Shown here: positions 1 to 5,226 of the stretch, piece by piece
How positions within the stretch are numbered: the first letter of the stretch is position 1
How the letters are laid out: each line of letters starts with the position of its first letter
Assembly: GCA_027077185.1 (NCBI GenBank)
Contig: JALTGJ010000040.1
Span: 1-5,226, forward strand
From: Spirochaetales bacterium
Lineage (GTDB): Bacteria; Spirochaetota; Spirochaetia; B11-G9
DNA: 5,226 bases
Reading direction: 5' to 3'
Program-made: the position numbers and the translations under genes
The notes under the pieces: model-generated
What the model was told of the DNA's origin: nothing
What the model saw: only the letters and a program-made list of their open reading frames with translations
The model's database searches: none

Positions 1-384
1 GCTTAAATGTTCCTGGCTGGATCTAACCCTTCTTAAGAGAGCCCGTATTCGTGCAACAAGAACCTTTGGAGCAAAAGGCTTATGTACAAATTCATCAGCA
101 CCCAGTCCCAGACCAAGAACAATATCTTCATCTCCCTCTCTGGCAGAAAGAATTAAGACAGGAATATCTGAAGTTTGTCTTAACTTTTGCAAAAATTCAA
201 ATCCATCCATTCCCGGGAGGTTAATATCCAGGGTAATAATGTCATAATTGTTACCGGACAGATATTCAAAGCCGGATTCTGCTGTTAAAGCAATATCAGA
301 GTCTATTCCATCTTTTGAGAGGAAAAGCTGAACAAGCTCCCCCAGCTCAATTTCATCTTCTATAATTAATACCCTTGCATTCAT
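1..384 (-). CDS. OmpR/PhoB-family response regulator, receiver domain (3' end beyond window)
   Basis: This is the phospho-receiver of a two-component system. The 128 visible residues run in frame to the window edge and cover essentially the whole receiver domain; a C-terminal winged-helix DNA-binding domain is expected beyond base 1 but is not visible. The acidic pocket is E9-D10, the phospho-acceptor is D53 (in LDINLPGMDG), the switch Ser is S80 (LILSAREGDED), and the conserved Lys is K102 in DEFVHKPF. F99 sits at the aromatic switch position. The alpha4-beta5-alpha5 face (GLGLGADEFVHKPF, then RIRALLRR) is typical of OmpR/PhoB proteins. ATG at 384 is chosen because MNARVLIIEDE is the normal receiver beginning; the nearby ATG at 380 is out of frame and soon stops. 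The start lies 1 nt after the TGA of the barrel gene, which suggests translational coupling. The cognate histidine kinase is not in the window. The family call is firm; the target genes are unknown. Confidence 0.93.
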   Translation of the reverse strand, partial: MNARVLIIEDEIELGELVQLFLSKDGIDSDIALTAESGFEYLSGNNYDIITLDINLPGMDGFEFLQKLRQTSDIPVLILSAREGDEDIVLGLGLGADEFVHKPFAPKVLVARIRALLRRVRSSQEHLS

Positions 385-385
385 C

Positions 386-1894
386 TCAGAAATTTGTTCC
401 TCCCATAGATACTCCAAGACTAAGAGCTGAGGTATTTCCTGCCGGGGAATATTCCTCTCCCGAATCTCCAAACATACTGGATACACTTAAAGATATATCT
501 ATATTTTCCATGCCACTCCAGGATATAGTTGGTTTTAGTATACCTGAATAACTGGAAAAATTCTCTATAAAAAATATGGAAAGGGAAAAATCACTGCCCC
601 ACATTTCCCGCCAGTTGATACTGGCTGCACCGTAATGCTGTCCGGTTTCACTAAGATCGGATTTAGAAATAGATTTAGATGCAAGTAAACCCAAAATTGC
701 AGGCGATGTCATATTGACTAAATCCGAATCAAAATAACCCTCCCCATTATAGTAGTACTGTCCTGAAAAACTTAAATTATAGTATGAAAGATCATCACTC
801 CATGAATAGCTCGCACCAACAGTACCTTTGAGAAATACTTCAGCATCATATGTTGTTGTTTTAATTCCACCATCATCAATTACAAATGTTTTATCTGAAC
901 CATAGGAAATATAACCTTCACCATAAACTGACACATCTCCAATGGCAGAAGTTATTGTTGTCATTCCTGCAGGAGCCTTGTCATATTGATAAAAAGCCCC
1001 CAGAGATATCTCACTGTTTCCAATAACAAATTCGGCCATAGGAGCAATTGCAATATCAGAATAGCTGTCAATTTCTGCAGGTACTACAGTATAGAGATAA
1101 TAATTATTTAATTTAGAGGGATAATTAACCTTGAGTGCAACCGGACCATCCAGATCAGCATCAGGGTTCTCAGGATCTATCCTGCTTAAAGAAAGAAGAT
1201 CTGCAGGACTAAAAAAGTGACCTACACCCCAGTTAACAGTCTGCTTTCCTGCTCTAAAAAAAACTTCTTTATTCCAGTTAAAATCTGCAAAAAGTTCATC
1301 AATTGATACAATATCTTCAAAACGTCTTTCTGTTTGGGAAGTTCCATCAATAGTATAAAAGGGCGACAATATCTTTGTCTTTATAAAAACTCTGGTATCC
1401 TCGTCGGGTCTTGCATCCAGAAACACTGTAGCACCCAGATCCAGAGAGAATGTATCAGTTATAGAACTTCCTGCTAAATCTTTTATGTCAAATCCAGTCC
1501 AGAAGGCACTGGTATCAAAGAAGAAACTCCCTCCAAAATCAACACCGGAATTTGAAGTTAAAAGAATCGAACTAAGATCGTTCATCTGATTATCTGTAAT
1601 ATCCTGCACAATGTCAGAACTGCTATCACTATCAGATTTTCCATCTCCTGAACCAAAAAGAGAACTTTCATTTATGTTTATTCCATCTGAATTTTCAGAA
1701 ACCGAAATGGAATCCTCGTCCAGAATATTTTCCAAAGACTCGTCGGAACCAAAAAGAGAACTCTCATCTGTATTAATTAATGCAGGGTCCTCAGAACCAA
1801 AGAGGTCTTCATCCGGTGAGGCCATACCCTGGGCAAATACAGACCCACCAATAAGAAACATGCCGATAACAACTATTATTATTTTTCTATTCAT
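386..1894 (-). CDS. Predicted outer-membrane beta-barrel protein with acidic SLFG-repeat linker
   Basis: A 502-residue exported protein. Residues 1-21 form a signal peptide (MNRK, hydrophobic core, then SVFA before Q22) with no lipobox Cys. Residues 22 to about 112 are a Ser/Asp/Glu-rich linker: 22 acidic residues and a single Lys between 28 and 101. It contains four 16-residue repeats starting at 27, 43, 59 and 75. From about 118 the sequence has amphipathic, aromatic-rich alternation typical of beta-strands and ends in LSLGVSMGGTNF, with the terminal Phe of outer-membrane barrels. A conserved-looking segment, RAGKQTVNWGVGHFFSPADL (214-233), recalls the GRQ...WG...P.D signature of DUF1302-type and porin-like barrels; that family assignment is inferred. 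ATG at 1894 is preferred; a GTG directly before it (1897) is the alternative. It follows the LolA-like gene by about 50 nt, which suggests an outer-membrane partner in that transport route. No enzymatic residues were recognised. The exact function is unknown. Confidence 0.8.
   Translation of the reverse strand: MNRKIIIVVIGMFLIGGSVFAQGMASPDEDLFGSEDPALINTDESSLFGSDESLENILDEDSISVSENSDGININESSLFGSGDGKSDSDSSSDIVQDITDNQMNDLSSILLTSNSGVDFGGSFFFDTSAFWTGFDIKDLAGSSITDTFSLDLGATVFLDARPDEDTRVFIKTKILSPFYTIDGTSQTERRFEDIVSIDELFADFNWNKEVFFRAGKQTVNWGVGHFFSPADLLSLSRIDPENPDADLDGPVALKVNYPSKLNNYYLYTVVPAEIDSYSDIAIAPMAEFVIGNSEISLGAFYQYDKAPAGMTTITSAIGDVSVYGEGYISYGSDKTFVIDDGGIKTTTYDAEVFLKGTVGASYSWSDDLSYYNLSFSGQYYYNGEGYFDSDLVNMTSPAILGLLASKSISKSDLSETGQHYGAASINWREMWGSDFSLSIFFIENFSSYSGILKPTISWSGMENIDISLSVSSMFGDSGEEYSPAGNTSALSLGVSMGGTNF
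398..404 (-). promoter_or_regulatory. Ribosome binding site for the response regulator, inside the barrel gene
   Basis: Read on the minus strand, GGGAGGA lies within the last codons of the barrel gene (Met-Gly-Gly-Thr-Asn-Phe-stop), 13 nt before the regulator ATG. The spacing is longer than usual. With the 1-nt gap between stop and start, this fits initiation by ribosomes finishing the upstream gene better than independent initiation. Confidence 0.55.
1625..1816 (-). repeat. Four in-frame 48-bp (16-residue) repeats in the barrel protein linker
   Basis: Units begin at residues 27, 43, 59 and 75 of the barrel protein, an exact 16-residue period. Their cores are P-DEDLFGS, DESSLFGS, DEDSISVS (degenerate) and NESSLFGS. 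Units 2 and 4 share the uninterrupted 17-nt run AGTTCTCTTTTTGGTTC (minus strand), so the repetition is visible in DNA as well as protein. Unit 4 continues as GDGKSDSD and is the copy most similar to the segment found in the upstream permease. The tails of the units diverge, so this looks like an old duplication under selection on the core. Confidence 0.85.
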
Positions 1895-1904
1895 CACTTT
1901 AACT

Positions 1905-1908
1905 TCCT
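1905..1908 (-). promoter_or_regulatory. Ribosome binding site of the barrel gene (start choice GTG or ATG)
   Basis: AGGA on the minus strand lies 7 nt before a GTG at 1897 and 10 nt before the adjoining ATG at 1894. Both codons are in frame and differ by one residue (MMNRK or MNRK), so the signal peptide is unaffected. ATG is taken as the likelier start on codon preference; spacing slightly favours GTG. Confidence 0.5.
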
Positions 1909-1946
1909 ATACCCCTTATTATTTTTGGTTCAATGCTGAGAGTCTC

Positions 1947-2702
1947 CTAATGGTTAACTCTTTCAACATAGGCCTTAGTAAAAATTGAATCAGGCAGAAC
2001 TTTTGTTGAAATATCTGTTATGGTTATTTGAGTTTTTTTACCCTCTATAAGCTCATCAACAAATATCATCTTTGTAGCAAGATATTTGTCCGCAACCTTT
2101 GCATAAGAAGGGAATAAACTGGTTCTCATTAGCCTTCCAGTGGCACTGTAATCCTCAGATTTCAGAATAAGGTTGGAACTTCTGGTTACCCAAATTTTTA
2201 CTTCAGGGTAGGTTACTTCAGAATTGGTCCCTTTAAGATCCATTATATATACATCGTATTTTCCCAGTTTTCCATCTACTACAGTATTTACCTTATAATC
2301 ATCTCCCAGGGAAGATGCACCAAAATCTGAATTTTTTGCATCTGTACCTCCAAAACTTTCCTTCATAGAAGTATGGTTAAACTTTCTGCTTTGAGGGTCA
2401 TAAAACCACAAATTATTTCCAATATTAAGATATCCCTGACCTTTCTCTGCAGCAGGCTCAATAAACAGCATTAAGAACATTTCCTGATCGTCCCGTCTAA
2501 ACTGCTGAACTTTTTTCTTTTCTATTCCGGTTTCAGTATCCTCTGAAATCATTGTCATTACTGCAGAAAAGTCTGTCCCGGAAAAATTACGGGAAGTGTC
2601 TATTGTTCCAAGAATATTATTTGCATTATCAATACTTATAGCACTGACGGCTGATAGTCCAATAAATAATAGTATTATCAAAATTGTTATATTTCTTTTC
2701 AT
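1947..2702 (-). CDS. LolA-like outer membrane lipoprotein-sorting protein
   Basis: A complete 251-residue periplasmic protein of the LolA-like family annotated 'outer membrane lipoprotein-sorting protein'. Members form a half-barrel with a hydrophobic cavity for acyl chains and are thought to ferry lipoproteins or lipids between membranes. A signal peptide occupies residues 1-21 (MKRN, hydrophobic core, SAVSA before I22). There is no lipobox Cys, so the mature protein should be soluble. Family hallmarks are the alternating beta-rich body, FLMLFIEPAAEKGQGYLNI (76-94), LWFYDPQSRKF (98-108) and the S-FGGTDAKNSDFG segment (112-128). The later strand pair YPEVKIWVTRSSNLILKSEDY (165-185) is also typical. 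A strong AGGAGA (2708-2713) sits 5 nt before the ATG. It lies between two LolC/LolE-type permeases and a barrel gene, which places it as the periplasmic carrier of that set. Compared with classical LolA of about 200 residues it is longer, as usual for this subfamily. The cargo cannot be read from sequence. Confidence 0.9.
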   Translation of the reverse strand: MKRNITILIILLFIGLSAVSAISIDNANNILGTIDTSRNFSGTDFSAVMTMISEDTETGIEKKKVQQFRRDDQEMFLMLFIEPAAEKGQGYLNIGNNLWFYDPQSRKFNHTSMKESFGGTDAKNSDFGASSLGDDYKVNTVVDGKLGKYDVYIMDLKGTNSEVTYPEVKIWVTRSSNLILKSEDYSATGRLMRTSLFPSYAKVADKYLATKMIFVDELIEGKKTQITITDISTKVLPDSIFTKAYVERVNH

Positions 2703-2733
2703 TCTGTTCTCCTATAAAATCAATATGTTTAGA

Positions 2734-2803
2734 CTATTAGGAAATCTATAGCCCTGCTATCTCCCCTAACAGCCTAAAGCCTAATAGCCTTCTTTCCTAA
2801 TAT
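2734..2803 (-). repeat. Intergenic inverted-repeat element with CCTAA-type units
   Basis: The gap between the permease and the LolA-like gene holds a 10-bp perfect inverted repeat: TATTAGGAAA at 2735-2744 and TTTCCTAATA at 2793-2802 (plus strand). Between the arms lie short direct units CCTAACAG (2765), CCTAAAG (2773), CCTAATAG (2780), a worn CCT (2788) and CCTAATA (2796), so CCT recurs every 7 or 8 nt. The left arm CTATTAGG is also the complement of the unit at 2780. The right arm includes the TAG stop of the permease gene (2797-2799). There is no T-run after a GC-rich stem, so it is not a standard terminator. It resembles a small REP-like or MITE-like element or a short-period tandem repeat; the genome copy number is unknown. 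Confidence 0.55.
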
Positions 2804-4131
2804 TGTGCCCTCAGGGCATCTACTACCTTTAATTTTGCTGCTTTTTTGGCCGGTAAATAAACTGCAAGCAATGTCATAATACTTAAAAGAGCAACGACAG
2901 CTAGTACTCTGCCGGGATTTGTTATAAATTGAAGTCTTCCATTGTTAAGAAAAAGACCCAGGGGTGAGTCGGATGTAAATTTAAGTAAGCCCGTAACTCC
3001 GGTTACAAGTAAAGATAATACAATCCCTCCAAGAGCCCCAAAAAGAGAGAGAAAAAGTGCTTCCATAAGAAAAATACTTCTAATACTCCCTCTGTGCATA
3101 CCTACAGCTCGCATAGTCCCTATTTCTCTTGTTCTTTCAATTAAAACCATTCTGAAAGTATTTATTAGACCCACCATTGTTATAAGCATTAATATTATAA
3201 ATAAAACTATAGATACAATATTAAGAATACTTACAAGCTGCAGAACGGGTTCCATTACATCATTTAGTGTTGTTATAGAAAATTTTGTACCATCCCAGGG
3301 TTCTTCCGAAGCAGCAGGAGACATTCCTCCAAACATCATGGAATGTCCCTTTTCCCTTTTATCATCTTCTGAATCACTGCCTGTATCAATAAGGGAAGTT
3401 TTTGACAACTCGATTTTAAGTTTTTCTGCTACTGAATCCATTTTTGACATATCTTTAAGATTTAAATTTAAATACTGGTATTCATCAGGTTCCAGACCTA
3501 TCAATTCATTCAGATAATCCATTCCTGTATACCCTGCACTGATAAATGAAAAGCTTGACTGTTCCTGTACTATTGCCGCAACTGTAAACTCTCCAACATT
3601 CTTCTGACCTGTAACAGTATCCATACGAATCAGCACTGATTCCCCAGGCAAAACATCTAATTTTTCAGCAATTTTTTCAGGTATAAGAAGTGTCCCCCTG
3701 GTGTCTATACTATCCAGACTGCCATCTGTAATAACTAAAGTATCTTTAAGCTGTGATTCCTCATCCCATTTAACTCCGGACAGCTGCATATTTGTACTCT
3801 TTGATCCAAAAATAATTTCAGCCTGATTTACCTGGGATCGCACATGGTATCCGGCAACCAAATTATCTATTGTTTTTACTGCCTGTTCCAAGTTCCCTGT
3901 ATCTCCAATACGCTGAACAACTCTGCCACTGTCAAGAGTTTCTGTGCCCAGAATATAAATATGGCCACCCATAATCGAAGTAAAATTAGATTTAAGTGTT
4001 TCTGTCATTCCTGTTGTAAAACTACCAACAGTAATTATTATAAATATTCCAAAGGCTATTGCGCCCCCGAGCAGAAAGCTTCTTTTTTTCTGACGGGTTA
4101 CATTTCTTATTGATATTTTCAAAATATTCAT
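2797..4131 (-). CDS. FtsX/LolC-type ABC transporter permease (complete)
   Basis: A complete 444-residue inner-membrane permease with the MacB/LolC/LolE plan: a cytoplasmic start (MNILKISIRNVTRQKKRSF), TM1 at about 19-42, a large periplasmic domain (about 43-293), then three helices at about 295-327, 352-380 and 405-427. The FtsX-family coupling segment IERTREIGTMRAVGMHRGSI (331-350) follows TM2 and is expected to contact the ATPase. The length matches LolC/LolE (about 400 residues) plus a small insertion. That insertion is an acidic and Met-containing stretch at about 248-282 (TGSDSEDD, then SMMFGGMSP and SEEPW). The start is 5 nt after the previous permease's TAA; GGGGGAG inside that gene's end (4143-4149) is 11 nt upstream, so the two are probably translationally coupled. 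It should pair with that permease as the LolC/LolE-like half of a heterodimer. There is no ATPase domain, so a LolD-like partner is required. Lipoprotein extraction is inferred from the LolA-like neighbour; a MacB-like exporter role is the alternative. Confidence 0.94.
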   Translation of the reverse strand: MNILKISIRNVTRQKKRSFLLGGAIAFGIFIIITVGSFTTGMTETLKSNFTSIMGGHIYILGTETLDSGRVVQRIGDTGNLEQAVKTIDNLVAGYHVRSQVNQAEIIFGSKSTNMQLSGVKWDEESQLKDTLVITDGSLDSIDTRGTLLIPEKIAEKLDVLPGESVLIRMDTVTGQKNVGEFTVAAIVQEQSSFSFISAGYTGMDYLNELIGLEPDEYQYLNLNLKDMSKMDSVAEKLKIELSKTSLIDTGSDSEDDKREKGHSMMFGGMSPAASEEPWDGTKFSITTLNDVMEPVLQLVSILNIVSIVLFIILMLITMVGLINTFRMVLIERTREIGTMRAVGMHRGSIRSIFLMEALFLSLFGALGGIVLSLLVTGVTGLLKFTSDSPLGLFLNNGRLQFITNPGRVLAVVALLSIMTLLAVYLPAKKAAKLKVVDALRAQY

Positions 4132-4136
4132 TACTT

Positions 4137-5226
4137 TTAATTCTCCCCCATAGCTTTAACCGGACTTATCTTTAGAGCAATTGATACTGGGTAAAGGCTT
4201 GCAGCTATACCTACAAAAGCAACAGTCAGTAAAGAAATTAATACCGCTTTAACAGAGATAACCGGATAGAGAACAGGCCCTCCAAGTATAACCTGAAAAA
4301 AGGTATTAGGAGCTTCATATCCAATAGATCCAATTACCGCAGTGATAATCATTCCCAGGACTGCTCCTATAGAACCAAAGAGAACAGAGATCATTAAGGT
4401 CTCCAGGGTTATCATACTTCTAACAAAAGTCTTTTCAGCTCCGATTGCCCTCATTGTACCTATTTCTCCTATTCGTTCATTTACTGAAATAACAAGAGTA
4501 TTCATAATTATTATTACTGCAACAACAGCTACAATAAGTACCAGAAAATTAAAAACCAGAGCAAGTGTATTGGATAACTTTGCAATAGTACCTGCACCTG
4601 CAAGCCATCCGGAAGCCCTGGCATCAATACCGTTCTCCTGAAACCAGATATTCAGGTTTTTAATAAATTTCTTTTCATTCACGTTATCGTTCAGCTTAAC
4701 AACCATATAATGCCACGCATTTGGATCTGTCTGACTATATTTTTCTCTTCCAGAAGTATCCCCAAGAATATCAAGGTAATTTATATCTGCATTATCAGAA
4801 GCCTCTGCAGTTCCATCAGCTATTACATTTCCGCTAAACAGATCTGTATCGGATTTTCCAGCCCCTTCACCAAAAAGTGAATCTTCATCCAATTGTCCCA
4901 ACAGTGCTTTTTCATCTGAACTTAAGTTTGCAGCTACTTCGGTATAGGACAGCATGCCGTTTAATATTCGTATATTATTCAGATCAACAAAGGATATCAG
5001 TTCAAGCTGAGGTGAAGAATTGGTAAATTCAAATATACCCCTTACTGTAACCTCCCTTATCTTTGTACCAGTAACACTATTAATTCCGGTCAGCAGCAGA
5101 GAATCCCCGGGTTTTACAGTTTGACCGCTTGATTCCTTAATCATTTTTACTGCACCAGTTGCCAGAACAATCCCTTCTTCACCTTCCTTAAGGAAACTGC
5201 CCTCCAGGAGTTTTAAATTATTCTTA
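4137..5226 (-). CDS. FtsX/LolE-type ABC transporter permease (5' end beyond window)
   Basis: This is the C-terminal part of a second FtsX-family permease. The reading frame stays open to the window edge: 27 codons precede the first visible Met (5144), and they read LLEGSFLKEGEEGIVLATGA, a typical mid-domain MacB-type periplasmic sequence. The true start, TM1 and the early periplasmic domain therefore lie outside. Numbered from the Met at 5144, the periplasmic part runs to about 185 (KPGDSLLLTG at 11-20). Helices follow at about 193-219, 243-272 and 298-322, with the coupling segment NERIGEIGTMRAIGAEK at 222-238. An unusual acidic insertion (about 84-133) separates SFVDLNNIRILNG from WHYMVVKLND and contains DEDSLFGEGAGKSDTD, closely matching the barrel protein's repeat. 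The gene ends 5 nt before the next permease, the likely heterodimer partner. The family call is firm; assignment as the LolE half specifically is a guess. Confidence 0.93.
   Translation of the reverse strand, partial: KNNLKLLEGSFLKEGEEGIVLATGAVKMIKESSGQTVKPGDSLLLTGINSVTGTKIREVTVRGIFEFTNSSPQLELISFVDLNNIRILNGMLSYTEVAANLSSDEKALLGQLDEDSLFGEGAGKSDTDLFSGNVIADGTAEASDNADINYLDILGDTSGREKYSQTDPNAWHYMVVKLNDNVNEKKFIKNLNIWFQENGIDARASGWLAGAGTIAKLSNTLALVFNFLVLIVAVVAVIIIMNTLVISVNERIGEIGTMRAIGAEKTFVRSMITLETLMISVLFGSIGAVLGMIITAVIGSIGYEAPNTFFQVILGGPVLYPVISVKAVLISLLTVAFVGIAASLYPVSIALKISPVKAMGEN
4842..4889 (-). repeat. Copy of the barrel protein's SLFG/GKSD motif within the permease
   Basis: These 16 codons encode DEDSLFGEGAGKSDTD in the periplasmic domain of the partial permease. 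Aligned by hand without gaps to barrel repeat unit 4 (NESSLFGSGDGKSDSD), 11 of 16 residues are identical; over the last 15 codons, 35 of 45 nucleotides match. Both copies are followed by more Asp/Ser-rich sequence. The rest of the two proteins is unrelated, so this is a local dispersed motif rather than family homology. Confidence 0.7.

Noticed and set aside
1895..1946. Promoter or terminator between the LolA-like and barrel genes
   Set aside because: I found no clear -35/-10 pair and no stable hairpin with T-run; only a modest ribosome site is visible.
1611..1988. Plus-strand open frame of about 125 codons with repeated EPKREL segments
   Set aside because: It lies antisense to the barrel gene; its repeats are the complement of the SLFG repeat DNA, it has no convincing ribosome site, and it crosses the barrel gene's start and the intergenic gap.
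2734..2803. Rho-independent terminator between the permease and the LolA-like gene
   Set aside because: The inverted arms are AT-rich, 48 nt apart and not followed by a T-run, so termination is not supported.
2942..3517. Plus-strand open frame of about 191 codons
   Set aside because: It is fully antisense to the complete permease gene, whose FtsX-family motifs and membrane segments are clear; the antisense product shows no recognisable domain.
3844..4113. Plus-strand open frame of about 89 codons with several Cys
   Set aside because: It is antisense to the N-terminal third of the permease; the Cys residues come from complementary codons and do not form a spaced motif.
4342..4641. Plus-strand open frame of about 99 codons
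   Set aside because: It is antisense to the helical end of the partial permease; the Ile/Thr-rich content reflects the complement of hydrophobic helix codons.
4137..5144. The partial permease starting at the Met at 5144 as a genuine short gene
   Set aside because: The frame continues upstream to the window edge with conserved MacB-type sequence, no Shine-Dalgarno precedes this Met, and a permease without TM1 would be incomplete.

Overview
This window is one stretch of co-oriented genes, all on the minus strand and transcribed from high to low coordinates. The order is FtsX/LolE-type ABC permease (5' end cut by the right edge), a second FtsX/LolC-type permease, a periplasmic LolA-like 'outer membrane lipoprotein-sorting' protein, a predicted outer-membrane beta-barrel protein, and an OmpR/PhoB-type response regulator (3' end cut by the left edge). 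Gaps are 5 nt, about 94 nt, about 50 nt and 1 nt. I see no hairpin-plus-T-run terminator between the genes, so they are probably one operon. No RNA gene, CRISPR array, insertion sequence or plus-strand gene is supported.

The organism is a diderm (LolA fold, beta-barrel with a C-terminal Phe) with AT-rich DNA and frequent AGA and ATA codons. The mixture of Lol-type permeases, LolA-like carrier and barrel, plus the overall protein style, suggests a spirochaete (Spirochaetales). This is an inference from general resemblance; no single marker proves it.

How the parts may work together: the two permeases each have the LolC/LolE plan of a large periplasmic domain followed by a three-helix C-terminal bundle. 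They would form a heterodimer with a LolD-like ATPase, presumably encoded just off the right edge. The LolA-like protein would accept a lipid or lipoprotein-like cargo and carry it across the periplasm. The barrel would be an outer-membrane partner or acceptor. The response regulator, one base behind the barrel gene, suggests that the set is tied to envelope sensing.

The most interesting signal is a short acidic motif shared by two unrelated proteins of the operon. The barrel carries a fourfold 16-residue repeat (consensus around DESSLFGS) in an acidic linker between its signal peptide and the barrel. Its fourth copy (NESSLFGSGDGKSDSD) matches a segment of the partial permease's periplasmic domain (DEDSLFGEGAGKSDTD) at 11 of 16 residues and 35 of 45 nucleotides. 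A shared docking peptide at the inner-membrane donor and the outer-membrane partner would be a plausible way to guide a shuttle carrier. A second oddity is a small inverted-repeat element, rich in CCTAA(N)AG units, between the second permease and the LolA-like gene; it overlaps the permease stop codon.
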